A stretch of 64,000 nt of DNA, taken from Pseudomonas paraeruginosa PA7. Its GTDB lineage: Bacteria; Pseudomonadota; Gammaproteobacteria; Pseudomonadales; Pseudomonadaceae. The stretch lies in the NCBI RefSeq assembly GCF_000017205.1, contig NC_009656.1, forward strand, positions 5,506,001-5,570,000, in the 5' to 3' direction. The notes below the pieces were generated by a model that searched no databases, was not told the origin of the DNA, and saw only the letters and a program-made list of their open reading frames with translations. A program made the position numbers and the translations under genes. Shown here piece by piece: positions 7,811 to 15,656 of the stretch. Position 1 is the first letter of the stretch; every line of letters begins with the position of its first letter.

Positions 7811-8202
7811 GACCGCATCCATCTTTTCAATCGCGTAATCAGGTTCGGCGGTGTCTGCTCGACAGCCCCATCCAGAGAGCGCTTTGTCACCCAGATCGGC
7901 AGTTCCAGCGGCAGTTTGATTTCGCTCTGCTCACAGGCTTGCAACTGCGCCCGCGCCCATCGCCCGTCCCGCTCCATCTCTTCTCGCAGAGATAAGAGAT
8001 GGGTGCCCTCGAACTGCTCACGGTCGAACATCACCCCAGCAATGTTCAGCCGTTCGGGCATGGGCCATTCATGCCCGCCATCGCGCACCATCAGCATGTC
8101 GCCGCGCTGGATGATGTAGCACCCCTCGGGGTCGGCCTCCATATCGGCAGGCGGCACCAACACGAAGTCAGTCCGGTTCTCGTCGAACCTCCAGATGCTC
8201 AC
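7807..8202 (-). CDS. Plasmid protein of unknown function (131 aa)
   Basis: The start is placed at GTG 8202 (product VSIWRFDENRTDF), because GGAGAG lies 5-8 bases upstream. A longer frame reaching ATG 8301 would run into the 11-bp repeat array and has poor composition. The protein is small, acidic and without membrane segments, with motifs such as CYIIQRGDMLMVRDGG. The C-terminal end PPNLITRLKRWMRS is basic and amphipathic. The family is unknown. It is coupled to the next gene by a 4-base overlap. Confidence 0.55.
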   Translation of the reverse strand: MSIWRFDENRTDFVLVPPADMEADPEGCYIIQRGDMLMVRDGGHEWPMPERLNIAGVMFDREQFEGTHLLSLREEMERDGRWARAQLQACEQSEIKLPLELPIWVTKRSLDGAVEQTPPNLITRLKRWMRS

Positions 8203-8257
8203 GCGCCACTCTCCTTGATCGGCAGAAGATGGCGGCGGGAATGTGGCTGCATTGTGG

Positions 8258-8412
8258 TGATGTGCCACGCTGTCGCCACCATGCTCACACACAGCCGCCA
8301 CAGTATTCCCACCGTCTTACCAGCATCCCGCCACCATCGTTCCACCATGTCACCACCTTGTTACCGTCATCATTGACACCATGCCGCCACCGTCTTTCCA
8401 CACTGTTCCCAC
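8258..8412. repeat. Degenerate 11-bp tandem array, 14 units
   Basis: Read on the plus strand, the sequence falls into a strict 11-bp register: TGATGTGCCAC, GCTGTCGCCAC, CATGCTCACAC, ACAGCCGCCAC, AGTATTCCCAC, CGTCTTACCAG, CATCCCGCCAC, CATCGTTCCAC, CATGTCACCAC, CTTGTTACCGT, one 12-bp unit, CATGCCGCCAC, CGTCTTTCCAC, ACTGTTCCCAC. The conserved part is CCAC at the end of each unit. The array fills the gap between the relaxase stop and the next gene. An 11-bp period places every unit on one DNA face, as in StbA- or ParR-type centromere or operator arrays of plasmids. Confidence 0.8.
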
Positions 8413-8426
8413 CATTGCCAGTGCAA

Positions 8427-9650
8427 TCAGAGCGTCGGCGTCGCATCGGGAGAGTCCTCCGGTGACGATTTCGTGTCGGCATCCTTCGCGGCGCGCTCCT
8501 GCATGTTCTGCCGATCCTGCGCTGCCATAGTCTTCGCGCAGGCCTGGGCGAACATTTCCGCCGTCATGCCCTGTTCGGCAGCGGTATCCATATACGCCGA
8601 GAATTGCGCCTTGAGTCCAGTCAGCGGAGCCGTCAGTTCGATCAGGCTGAGATCATATTCAAACTGGGCGGCGTGCATGAATGCACGCTCGAACACCGTC
8701 CAGCGCGGATCGTCACTGCTGCATTCGGACTGGGCCGCATCGGCTTCCTGCGCAGCACGCAGTTCATTCAGGCGGCGCTCCAGGTCGGCCAGCGAATCCT
8801 CAACACGTTTACGCTCGTGCCCCAGCCTGCGCTCAGCGTTCTGGGCAAAGATGGCCCGGTTCAGGTTTCCCCAGAACGTGTTGATGCCTCGCCGCTCCAG
8901 TGCGGTGGAAGCAGCGCCGATGTGTACACCGGGCAGACGGTCAAGCTCTTCGGCGGTGGCCGTATCCCCACGCTCCAAAGCATCCTCACGCTGGACTGAC
9001 AGCGTGCGGTGATCCCAGCGTTCATCCAGACCTGCACGCTCCATGTGCGTGTTGCCAATCAAGGCCCATTGCTCGCGCCAGTAGCGGAGCGTTTTCGGCC
9101 CCAGCTTCCGGTCAATGAACTCGCGCCCCTTGATCTTCGAGAAGCCTTCTGGCGTCAGTTCCCGCGTCGGCATCGCCAAATGCGCATGCTTTCCTACGAT
9201 CCCCTTTGCCGAGCCGTCCCACTTCTTCGGATCGTCGCCGTGGATGGCAAAGTCCACGGGTAATCCGTGCCGGTCTGCAACGCTTTGGGCAAGGTCGCGC
9301 ACCATCGCAATTTCCTGCTCCGGAGTGAGGCCATGCGGCAGGGCAACGATGAACTCGTGCATCAGCCGCGCATCCTTTCGTGGCTCCGCCGCTTCCACTG
9401 CATTCCACAGCGCCTCGCGGTGGCTGGCCCATGACGGCGCACCGGGCGGCAGGACGATTTCCGTGTGACCGATCCTGCGCTTGCGCGTGTAGTCATGCAC
9501 TTCGCCTGTGCGGTAGTCCGTCACGATGCCGCCGCTGCGATAGGCAATGGCAGCAGTAGCGGAGAAGCCGTGCCCCTGCTTGGCGGCATCCCGCTTCCGT
9601 CCCTTGCTGCCGCCATCGCGGCTGATGTAGTTCAGCTCCAGCCGGTACAT
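8427..9650 (-). CDS. mobA: MobA/MobL-type relaxase (MOBQ)
   Basis: 407 residues, start MYRLELNYISRDGG behind GGAGGTGG. The N-terminal domain has the MobA/MobL pattern: a Tyr near the start, AAIAYRSGG, a central HEFIVALPHGL segment and the metal-binding KHAHLAMPTREL histidines. This enzyme nicks oriT and pilots the strand during mobilisation. The second half, after about residue 270, is a charged coiled-coil-like region with a Glu/Asp-rich tail. It is shorter than MobA proteins fused to primase. The oriT-like region lies immediately upstream. Confidence 0.88.
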   Translation of the reverse strand: MYRLELNYISRDGGSKGRKRDAAKQGHGFSATAAIAYRSGGIVTDYRTGEVHDYTRKRRIGHTEIVLPPGAPSWASHREALWNAVEAAEPRKDARLMHEFIVALPHGLTPEQEIAMVRDLAQSVADRHGLPVDFAIHGDDPKKWDGSAKGIVGKHAHLAMPTRELTPEGFSKIKGREFIDRKLGPKTLRYWREQWALIGNTHMERAGLDERWDHRTLSVQREDALERGDTATAEELDRLPGVHIGAASTALERRGINTFWGNLNRAIFAQNAERRLGHERKRVEDSLADLERRLNELRAAQEADAAQSECSSDDPRWTVFERAFMHAAQFEYDLSLIELTAPLTGLKAQFSAYMDTAAEQGMTAEMFAQACAKTMAAQDRQNMQERAAKDADTKSSPEDSPDATPTL

Positions 9651-9714
9651 GCCGCCACCTCCATTGAAAACCAGTTGGCACCGCTTCCCTCGCTGAATGC
9701 AGCTTGAAGGGGGT

Positions 9715-9785
9715 CAAGGGGCACAGCCCCTTGCGCAGGCGTCGCGCAGCGATGCGTAACTGCGCTGTTGCGGCAGGCGCAACAG
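9715..9785. other. Candidate oriT: two inverted repeats upstream of the relaxase
   Basis: CAAGGGG-CACAG-CCCCTTG (9715-9733) is a perfect 7-bp stem followed by GCGC, and CTGTTGCG-N5-CGCAACAG (9765-9785) is a second perfect stem. They lie 65-135 bp before the relaxase ATG, where MOBQ plasmids keep oriT. A stem followed by TTGCGC is the usual look of a nic region. The exact nick cannot be read from sequence alone. Confidence 0.55.
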
Positions 9786-10179
9786 ATGAAAACCACCACC
9801 ATCTTGGCCCCACGCGGAGCGCACTAAACACAGGACAGATGATATCGCCGAAGCTCTCATTTGCCCTCATAAAATACTATTTATTGGAAGCAGGAGCAGC
9901 AAGCTGATACCTAAATGGCGGCATGTCCGCAGTTGCTCGCACACGACGAGCATCAAAAAAATCTTGTAGGCGGAATATGGACTATAAGCCGCATTAATAA
10001 AGGCTTTAACGTGTACCAGTAACCACCTATGGCTATGGTTATAGCGCGGCACGAGGCCGCGATCAGGAGCCATAAAACATGGAGTGCGGTCCATGTTAAG
10101 CATGGATTGCGCAGCTTGACGCAACATTTTTTCAAGCTGATAGTTCGTCTTGATACATACCAAATGGAGCAGAGCAAAA
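9786..10179. other. Non-coding gap between oriT and the divergent transfer genes
   Basis: About 390 bp without a convincing gene. It is AT-richer than its flanks and holds several short dyads (for example GCGGC-N5-GCCGC near 10051). It should contain the promoters for the rightward transfer genes. The short frames across it have no ribosome-binding site I would accept. Confidence 0.5.
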
Positions 10180-10653
10180 GTGCAGCAAGCAGAGGAACAG
10201 AAGCGCGGCAGGGGAAGGCGTCCGGCAAGCGAACTGGCAGAGAAGCGCGATCGCGAAATCGCCGCATTGGCAGCGGCAGTCGCGAAACAGCAGCAGCGGC
10301 TTGAAGAGCTGAAAGAGGCTCAGCGGAAGGCCCAGAAGGCCGCGCGGCGCACCTACCTGAATCAGCGCAAGTTCGCGGTCGGCGGTCTCGCCCAGATCGC
10401 CGGGTTGCTGGAGGCAGATGCGGGTTTCGTGCTTGGCGCAATGCTCGTTATTGCCGATCAGCGTGAGCGCGACGGGACATGGCCTAGCTCAGTGTTCCTT
10501 CAATACAAGGCGCGTGGCGATGCGGTACTAGCCGCACGTGCCGCCGCCCGCAAGGGCCGCAAGCAGACCGATGACGACGATGAAGATGACACCGAGGTCG
10601 AGGCCGTTGCCGCGCTCTCTCAGGAATCCCGCTATCAGGAAGGAACATCCTAA
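10180..10653 (+). CDS. TraD/TraC-like conjugal transfer accessory protein
   Basis: About 157 residues, from GTG 10180; an alternative TTG at 10150 extends it by ten codons. The N-terminal part is a Lys/Arg/Gln/Ala-rich coiled coil. It is followed by YLNQRKFAVGGLAQIAGLLEAD, the pattern of the small Ti-type TraD/TraC proteins that sit beside MOBQ relaxases. The tail is strongly acidic (DDDDEDDTEVE). These proteins are thought to act in the relaxosome. It diverges from the relaxase across oriT, as in Ti-type transfer regions. The assignment rests on pattern and position. Confidence 0.6.
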   Translation: MQQAEEQKRGRGRRPASELAEKRDREIAALAAAVAKQQQRLEELKEAQRKAQKAARRTYLNQRKFAVGGLAQIAGLLEADAGFVLGAMLVIADQRERDGTWPSSVFLQYKARGDAVLAARAAARKGRKQTDDDDEDDTEVEAVAALSQESRYQEGTS

Positions 10654-13536
10654 ATGGCCGCCGCCATGCCTTTCTCACCGTGCGACGATGCCACGTCTTG
10701 CATAGATCACTCCGTTGATATGCTGCGGTCGATCTTCGGCCCGGTCATTGATGCGCTGGTAACTGGAGCAGACCCGGATACCGTCAGCGCCGCAAGCAAC
10801 GTGATCGCGACGATGATGTCGTTTTTCAACTCCGGCATCCTGATCGTTGGCACGCTCATTGTCAGCTACGTCGCGGCAATGGGCACAATCAACACGGCCA
10901 ACGATGGCGAGGCAATGGGGCGCAACTGGTCGTCGCTCTGGACGCCCGTGCGGATCGTGGCCGGGGGCGCGGTACTGCTCCCGACCACAAGCGGCTTTAG
11001 CTTCATCCAGCTCGTGGTGCTGATGTTCGCGCTGTGGGGCGTCGGGTTCGCCAATGGCACCTACAAGACGGGCATGGCGATTGGCGCCCTAAGCCCAGAT
11101 GGTGTCGTTCAAGGCGTGAATGACCCCGGCTCGTTCTACGGGCTGCGCGACTTCGGAAAGCAGTACCTCGCCGCTTCCTATTGTGCCCGCGCCGCGAACC
11201 AGATTTATCCGGGAGCACAGGTCAGTGCGGCACCCAGCGCCGACAAGACCACCACGAATGGCGGGCGTACCGAATATCTCTTCCAGATCAAGGATCGGAA
11301 CGCCACGACGAATTTGGGTGGTGGAGAACCGCTGTGCGGCACCGTCAGTATCAGCCAATACACCGCTCAGCCCGCAAAAGACGCAACCGGCATTGAGGCA
11401 GCTCTGGAGCAGCTCCGCGTGGCGGCGCAGAACTCCAAGATTCAGGCCGCGACCAAACTCATGACCGATCTGGAGGCATGGGTGAATACCTGGCCGGATG
11501 ACATTTCGGGCGATTGGTCGAACGTGGATTCAGCCAAGTTTAACGAACTTGTGAATAGCGCGGAAACCCAAGTCGCGGCAGCCCTCATGGCTGCGCTTAG
11601 TGACACAACTGGCGTGAAATCCGGGTTCCAGTCGCTGGCCACTTCCCTGACCAGTGAGGGCTGGGCGATGAGTGGCGGCTGGTATCAGCGCGTGGGCGAG
11701 GTGCGGGGACGCATTGCTGCAATTACTTCCGAATCGGTTGGCTCCGTCAGCGCCCCATCGCTGTCCGCGCTGCCCGCCGATGCAGCGGCCAGCCGCCTCA
11801 TCGGCAGCGTGACGACTGTCACCGAGGCGATCAGCAAGAAATCGGAGGCCAAGGGGAACTACAAGGCACCGACCAGCGGCCCCGGCGACCTCACCAGCGT
11901 CATCCCGAAGGACGCGCAGAGCGACATCAACATCGGCAGCATCAATGCCGACTTCGACGCCAAAGTCAGCCTCTGGATCAACTCCATGATGGAGTCGATG
12001 GTTGAGATGGCAACCGGCGCGAACAGCTCCGGCACCACGCCTCTCTGCGGCACCGCAGGCCAGATGGGCGGCTCTCTCAACCGGATGAAGTGCATCGGTG
12101 ACTACCTAACAGTCGCCCGCGCCGGAATCGGTGCAGCAGACGTGGCGATCAAAACAGGAGCCACCGCGCTGCGCGTAGTCGCTGGCACGCTGTCCTCGGT
12201 CAAGGGTGTCGGCACCGGCCTCGATCTCGACAAGGTGGTAACGCCAATCTGGGATTGGGTGATCGAAGTGCCGGTCAAGCAGCTTGCCATGATGGCTACG
12301 TACATCGAGCCGATGGCCTTCTACTTCGGCGTCTTCCTGCCAAGCCTGCCCTACGTGATCTTCATGACGGTGGTGGTTGGCTGGATTCTCGCGGTGCTCC
12401 AGTCCCTGATTGCAGCGCCGCTCTGGGCAGTCATGCACATGACGCCTGACCGCACCTTTGTAGGAAGCCAGTCGCAGGGCTACCTACTGCTGCTGTCGTT
12501 GTTTGCCCGCCCGGCGCTGGCAGTGGTTGGTCTATTCGCTGCCATGCTCGTGTCCGACCCGATCATCGACTTCATCGCCAAAGGCTTCTTCGCGATGCGT
12601 GGGGCCGTCGTCACATCAACCGGTACTGTCGGTGCAATTGCCTCATTCCTGAGCTTTGCATGGTGGTTTATGGTCTTCGGCCTGACGCTCCTGCCGGTGC
12701 TCTACATGATCTTCGGCCTGCCGCAAATCCTGCCGGATCATGTGCTGCGTTGGATCGGTGCTGGCGTCAGTGACCTCGGCGAGACGCAAGCAGTCGGGCA
12801 GATGCGCAGCGGCATGGCACACGCCGCGTCCAGTGGTGCGCTGCCCAGTGGCGGCAACAGCCCATCCCGGCGAATCGGGGGTGACGGCGGATTGCTCCCC
12901 GGTGACGGCAATGGCGGCACACCACCCACTGGCAATGGCGGTGGCACTCGCGGCACTGCAACGCCTAAGCGGGCGTTGCTGAGTGCAGGCGACCAAGGCG
13001 TCGCTCCATCCGCTCCCGACTCATCCGCTCCGGCCCCTCAGCCCGACAGCCGTTCTGGTCGGCAAAAGGTCAGCGATGCCGCAGGCGTCGGACTGGGCCG
13101 AGCTGTTACCGGTGCAGCGGGAGCTACCGCCCGCAGCGCAGGCCGTGTTGCTGATGCAGCGATCTCGACTGGCAGCGCCGGAGTTGCCGCGTACCGAGAC
13201 GCCAGCGAAAGCGGTGAGAGTCTTGGTCAGCGCATTCGGGCCGGGCTGGTTGGCTCCGGTGCAGCCGCCGTCACTGGCTTTGGCGGTGCAGCTTCCGCAT
13301 CCGCCAATGATTACGCCGCATCAGGCCGCACAGCTCTTGCCGAAGGCAAGGCCGCCTACTCCGAGGGAGCCGACGCCCGCATTACGGCCTACAAGGAGTC
13401 GCTGCGCGGGAAGCCCGTTAGCACCGGCAGCGAAGTCGTTACCGACTCGGGCGGCATCGACCAGCTCTATGACAGCCGCTATTCCCCGCCACCGACCGAT
13501 ACCGATAACGGCGAAACCTCGCCGGACAAGGAGTGA
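10654..13536 (+). CDS. DotA/TraY-family integral membrane protein
   Basis: 960 residues, starting directly after the previous stop codon behind GGAAGGAAC. A hydrophobic N-terminal block (NSGILIVGTLIVSYVAAMG, then FIQLVVLMFALWGVGFANG) precedes a long periplasmic-type domain. A cluster of helices follows around residues 540-720, then a Gly/Ser/Pro/Ala-rich tail of about 240 residues. This layout and the N-terminal motif WTPVRIVAGGAVLLP match DotA/TraY of IncI-like and Dot/Icm type IVB systems, where the protein is an inner-membrane part of the transfer channel. No other channel gene is visible in the window. Confidence 0.75.
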   Translation: MAAAMPFSPCDDATSCIDHSVDMLRSIFGPVIDALVTGADPDTVSAASNVIATMMSFFNSGILIVGTLIVSYVAAMGTINTANDGEAMGRNWSSLWTPVRIVAGGAVLLPTTSGFSFIQLVVLMFALWGVGFANGTYKTGMAIGALSPDGVVQGVNDPGSFYGLRDFGKQYLAASYCARAANQIYPGAQVSAAPSADKTTTNGGRTEYLFQIKDRNATTNLGGGEPLCGTVSISQYTAQPAKDATGIEAALEQLRVAAQNSKIQAATKLMTDLEAWVNTWPDDISGDWSNVDSAKFNELVNSAETQVAAALMAALSDTTGVKSGFQSLATSLTSEGWAMSGGWYQRVGEVRGRIAAITSESVGSVSAPSLSALPADAAASRLIGSVTTVTEAISKKSEAKGNYKAPTSGPGDLTSVIPKDAQSDINIGSINADFDAKVSLWINSMMESMVEMATGANSSGTTPLCGTAGQMGGSLNRMKCIGDYLTVARAGIGAADVAIKTGATALRVVAGTLSSVKGVGTGLDLDKVVTPIWDWVIEVPVKQLAMMATYIEPMAFYFGVFLPSLPYVIFMTVVVGWILAVLQSLIAAPLWAVMHMTPDRTFVGSQSQGYLLLLSLFARPALAVVGLFAAMLVSDPIIDFIAKGFFAMRGAVVTSTGTVGAIASFLSFAWWFMVFGLTLLPVLYMIFGLPQILPDHVLRWIGAGVSDLGETQAVGQMRSGMAHAASSGALPSGGNSPSRRIGGDGGLLPGDGNGGTPPTGNGGGTRGTATPKRALLSAGDQGVAPSAPDSSAPAPQPDSRSGRQKVSDAAGVGLGRAVTGAAGATARSAGRVADAAISTGSAGVAAYRDASESGESLGQRIRAGLVGSGAAAVTGFGGAASASANDYAASGRTALAEGKAAYSEGADARITAYKESLRGKPVSTGSEVVTDSGGIDQLYDSRYSPPPTDTDNGETSPDKE

Positions 13537-13541
13537 TGACT

Positions 13542-13988
13542 ATGTACAAAACCGACGAGGCATTCACCGCCGAAAGCCATGGATTGGTCGTAGGTAAGGC
13601 TTACGGCCTCCGCCAAGGCTACGACGAGGGCTGGAATGCCGCTATCGCTCATGTGCAGCCTCAGTACGACGCCGCGCTCCGCGAGCAACGCGAGCTGGCC
13701 TATGCGCTAAACGCATTGTCGGTCATCGCCTATTCCGCGCTGGCTGCCCTGAAGGCAGCTCCAGAGCAGCATCGTCTCGCGGTCACTGACATCTACGCCA
13801 AAGAAGTGAATCGGTTGCTGAAGGCTGGCCAGAACGCCCCCGGCGCGATCCGTGCCGTGCCGCACACCGACCCCGCCTTGCTCGCTCGGGAACACGACAT
13901 CGCCAACCTGGTGCGGCAATGGTTTGAGCAATCACTGGCTCTGGCGAAGCAGCAGCAACGCTCCAACGACAACTCCCCCAGCCCATGA
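13542..13988 (+). CDS. Plasmid protein of unknown function (148 aa)
   Basis: ATG 13542 is chosen because AAGGAG lies 9 bases upstream; ATG 13536, which overlaps the TraY-like stop, is too close to that site. The product is soluble, Ala-rich and mostly helical (EQRELAYALNALSVIAYSALAALKAA). YGLRQGYDEGWNAAIAH near the start is a motif seen in small phage and plasmid proteins of unknown role. It is followed at 12 bp by a micro-gene on the same strand. Confidence 0.6.
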   Translation: MYKTDEAFTAESHGLVVGKAYGLRQGYDEGWNAAIAHVQPQYDAALREQRELAYALNALSVIAYSALAALKAAPEQHRLAVTDIYAKEVNRLLKAGQNAPGAIRAVPHTDPALLAREHDIANLVRQWFEQSLALAKQQQRSNDNSPSP

Positions 13989-13999
13989 AGGAGGGCCAT

Positions 14000-14116
14000 A
14001 TGGACACGATCGACACCACCGTTCCCGCCGCCGTGCTGGCCATTCTGCTGTCTGTCGCGGACACCGTGTTGGCCCAGCGCAAACGCCGCAAACACTCCCG
14101 GAGGGCTCGCGCATGA
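14000..14116 (+). CDS. Micro-protein with one membrane helix (38 aa)
   Basis: The start has a very strong GAAGGAGG site 6 bases upstream. The product MDTIDTTVPAAVLAILLSVAD continues with a Lys/Arg-rich tail. It is one hydrophobic helix followed by RKRRKHSRRAR, so a small inner-membrane protein with a basic cytoplasmic tail is likely. Its stop overlaps the next ATG (ATGA). The family is unknown. Confidence 0.6.
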   Translation: MDTIDTTVPAAVLAILLSVADTVLAQRKRRKHSRRARA

Positions 14117-14718
14117 AGTTCATCAGTGGCGCGAAGCGCGCGGCCAAGTTCACCTTGGTGGACATGCCGCTATCAATCCTTGGCTGGCGTCAGCTCAAGG
14201 CGAACCACGGATTCATCAGCAATCTGTGGCACACCCTGCGCAATCCACGCTGTCCCGAATGTGGCTGCGGCGTCATGCACCTGCCTGCCGACGCTCAGCC
14301 CGATGACAACACGTTTTATGGCTGGGAGTGTTCCGCCAAGTGCGGTTTCGGCGTGTTCGCCCCGAACGACCAGATCGAGATTCGCCGCATCGTCGAGGCC
14401 CGCATAGCCGAGCGAGAAAAACAGCGCCTTGCCTTCCTCGACGCCCCCGAGCGGAACAAGCTCATCAGCAGCCACCTATGGAAGTCTCGCGCCTACTGGG
14501 CAGTCGTCTGGCTTGCGTTCCTGATGGTCGCTTGGCAACTCGCAATAGGCGCTCACGTGGTGGTGGTCTTGAGCGTGCTATCGGTCACCTTGGCGGCCTC
14601 CAGCAATGCGATCCGCTGGAGCTATCGAGCATGGCAGATGCGCACTGGCACGCTGTTTGTCCCCGGCGCATTCAGCCGCTATGTGCGCGACATGCTGTGG
14701 ATTCGGAGGGTGCAGTAA
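14113..14718 (+). CDS. Zinc-ribbon membrane protein of unknown function (201 aa)
   Basis: The start overlaps the previous stop codon as ATGA. Residues 45-85 hold CPECGCG and a second Cys pair (CSAKCGFG), a probable zinc ribbon. Two adjacent hydrophobic helices follow around residues 130-170 (AVVWLAFLMVAWQLAIG, then VVVVLSVLSVTLAASS). A charged helix links the parts. The topology suggests a membrane-bound DNA- or protein-binding factor in the plasmid transfer operon. I do not recognise the family. Confidence 0.65.
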   Translation: MKFISGAKRAAKFTLVDMPLSILGWRQLKANHGFISNLWHTLRNPRCPECGCGVMHLPADAQPDDNTFYGWECSAKCGFGVFAPNDQIEIRRIVEARIAEREKQRLAFLDAPERNKLISSHLWKSRAYWAVVWLAFLMVAWQLAIGAHVVVVLSVLSVTLAASSNAIRWSYRAWQMRTGTLFVPGAFSRYVRDMLWIRRVQ

Positions 14719-14957
14719 TGACCTCGATCCTGCGCACTGTCTTGCAACGCCTTGGCCGCGAGCGAATCACCGCGATCTGCTGCGTACTCGGCACCTGCCT
14801 CGCGCTCTGGGCGGAAAGGGACGCGCTGATTAACGGGCACCCTGCCGAGCAGCTCGGAACCATCGCCCTCGCCATCGTTGTCCCGATCCTGTACCTGACG
14901 CCGCTGGTCTGGCTCCTTTTCCGCTACCTCGTGAGACCCGCCGATGAAAACCAATAG
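14718..14957 (+). CDS. Two-helix membrane protein (79 aa)
   Basis: The start overlaps the previous stop codon (TAATG). Two hydrophobic segments are visible, ITAICCVLGTCLALWA and IALAIVVPILYLTPLVWLLF, joined by a short polar loop. The C-terminal end is RPADENQ. The function is unknown. Tight overlaps on both sides mark it as part of one translational unit. Confidence 0.6.
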   Translation: MTSILRTVLQRLGRERITAICCVLGTCLALWAERDALINGHPAEQLGTIALAIVVPILYLTPLVWLLFRYLVRPADENQ

Positions 14958-15108
14958 CAGCTATCCCCTACTGCGCGTGTCCTTCCTGCGCGAGCACGAT
15001 CAGGTCATCGCCGAGATGGTTGAGCTGTGGCTCGCACGGCAGGCCAAAAGACAGCCCAAACCCCAGCCAGCCGTCCGAATGCAGCGAACCACCAACAGCC
15101 TTCAGTAG
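14944..15108 (+). CDS. Small basic protein (54 aa)
   Basis: It begins 14 bp inside the preceding gene in another frame. The sequence is amphipathic and basic: MKTNSSYPLLRVSFLREHDQ, then LARQAKRQPKPQPAVRMQR. It could be a small DNA-binding or regulatory peptide. It has no recognised family. Support comes from start spacing and the continuing tight gene packing. Confidence 0.45.
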   Translation: MKTNSSYPLLRVSFLREHDQVIAEMVELWLARQAKRQPKPQPAVRMQRTTNSLQ

Positions 15109-15126
15109 CGAAGCGGAGATACAGTC

Positions 15127-15432
15127 ATGTTCGTATTCCTACATCCCGAGGTCCTGAAACTGCTCTGTACTGAACAGGAGGATCGGCAGCGTTTCGTCCG
15201 GGCGATGCGCTCGTGCCCAGGTACTATTCTGCAAACGCTGCCATTCGAGCCAAGAAAGCGGAAGCCGGAGCCCCGTATCGTGCTGATCCCGTCACGGTGC
15301 AAGCGTGAGTACCGCCGAGAGGAGCTTGTCATCTGCTGCGATCGCTTCGACCTGTTCGAGAAGATGGATCTTCTGGCATACCTCTCGCTGCTTCAGATGC
15401 GCATAGAGCAAGAGGTAATGACAGCGCAGTAA
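15127..15432 (+). CDS. Plasmid protein of unknown function (101 aa)
   Basis: Start at ATG 15127 behind GCGGAGATACAGTC. The product MFVFLHPEVLKLLCTEQEDR is a compact, charged protein with two buried-looking strands (RIVLIPSR and EELVICCDRF). It has no membrane segment or known motif. It ends the rightward run of genes that began at 10180 and converges on the minus-strand KfrA unit 2 bp away. Confidence 0.55.
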   Translation: MFVFLHPEVLKLLCTEQEDRQRFVRAMRSCPGTILQTLPFEPRKRKPEPRIVLIPSRCKREYRREELVICCDRFDLFEKMDLLAYLSLLQMRIEQEVMTAQ

Positions 15433-15434
15433 GC

Positions 15435-15656
15435 TTATCCCTGCTGGGCTTTCACGATGGCGGCGGCTGCAATAGCCGCCGCTTCGTTGTCTGCGGCTTC
15501 TCGTGCCCACCATGCAGGCCGGGCAGCGGCACTCGACAGTGCTCCGACAGCCCATAGGGCAAGTTCCTGATCGCCCAAGTTCGCGGCTTGGGTGAATACA
15601 GCGCCAATCTGCCGCAGCTCGTCGGCAAGCGCCTGATACTCCGCTGCGTTCGGCAT
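15435..15656 (-). CDS. Small Ala-rich plasmid protein (73 aa)
   Basis: ATG 15656 overlaps the stop codon of the KfrA-like gene (TGATG), so the two are translationally coupled. The product is helical and Ala-rich (LADELRQIGAVFTQAANLG, then DNEAAAIAAAAIVKAQQG). No family is recognised. Because it is coupled to a KfrA-like partition or regulatory gene, it may be an accessory of that system. Confidence 0.55.
   Translation of the reverse strand: MPNAAEYQALADELRQIGAVFTQAANLGDQELALWAVGALSSAAARPAWWAREAADNEAAAIAAAAIVKAQQG

Noticed and set aside
8258..8412. Possible coding extension of the 7807-8202 gene through the 11-bp array
   Set aside because: The frame does reach ATG 8301, but a good ribosome-binding site exists at GTG 8202, and an 11-bp register is not a multiple of 3 as expected for coding repeats.
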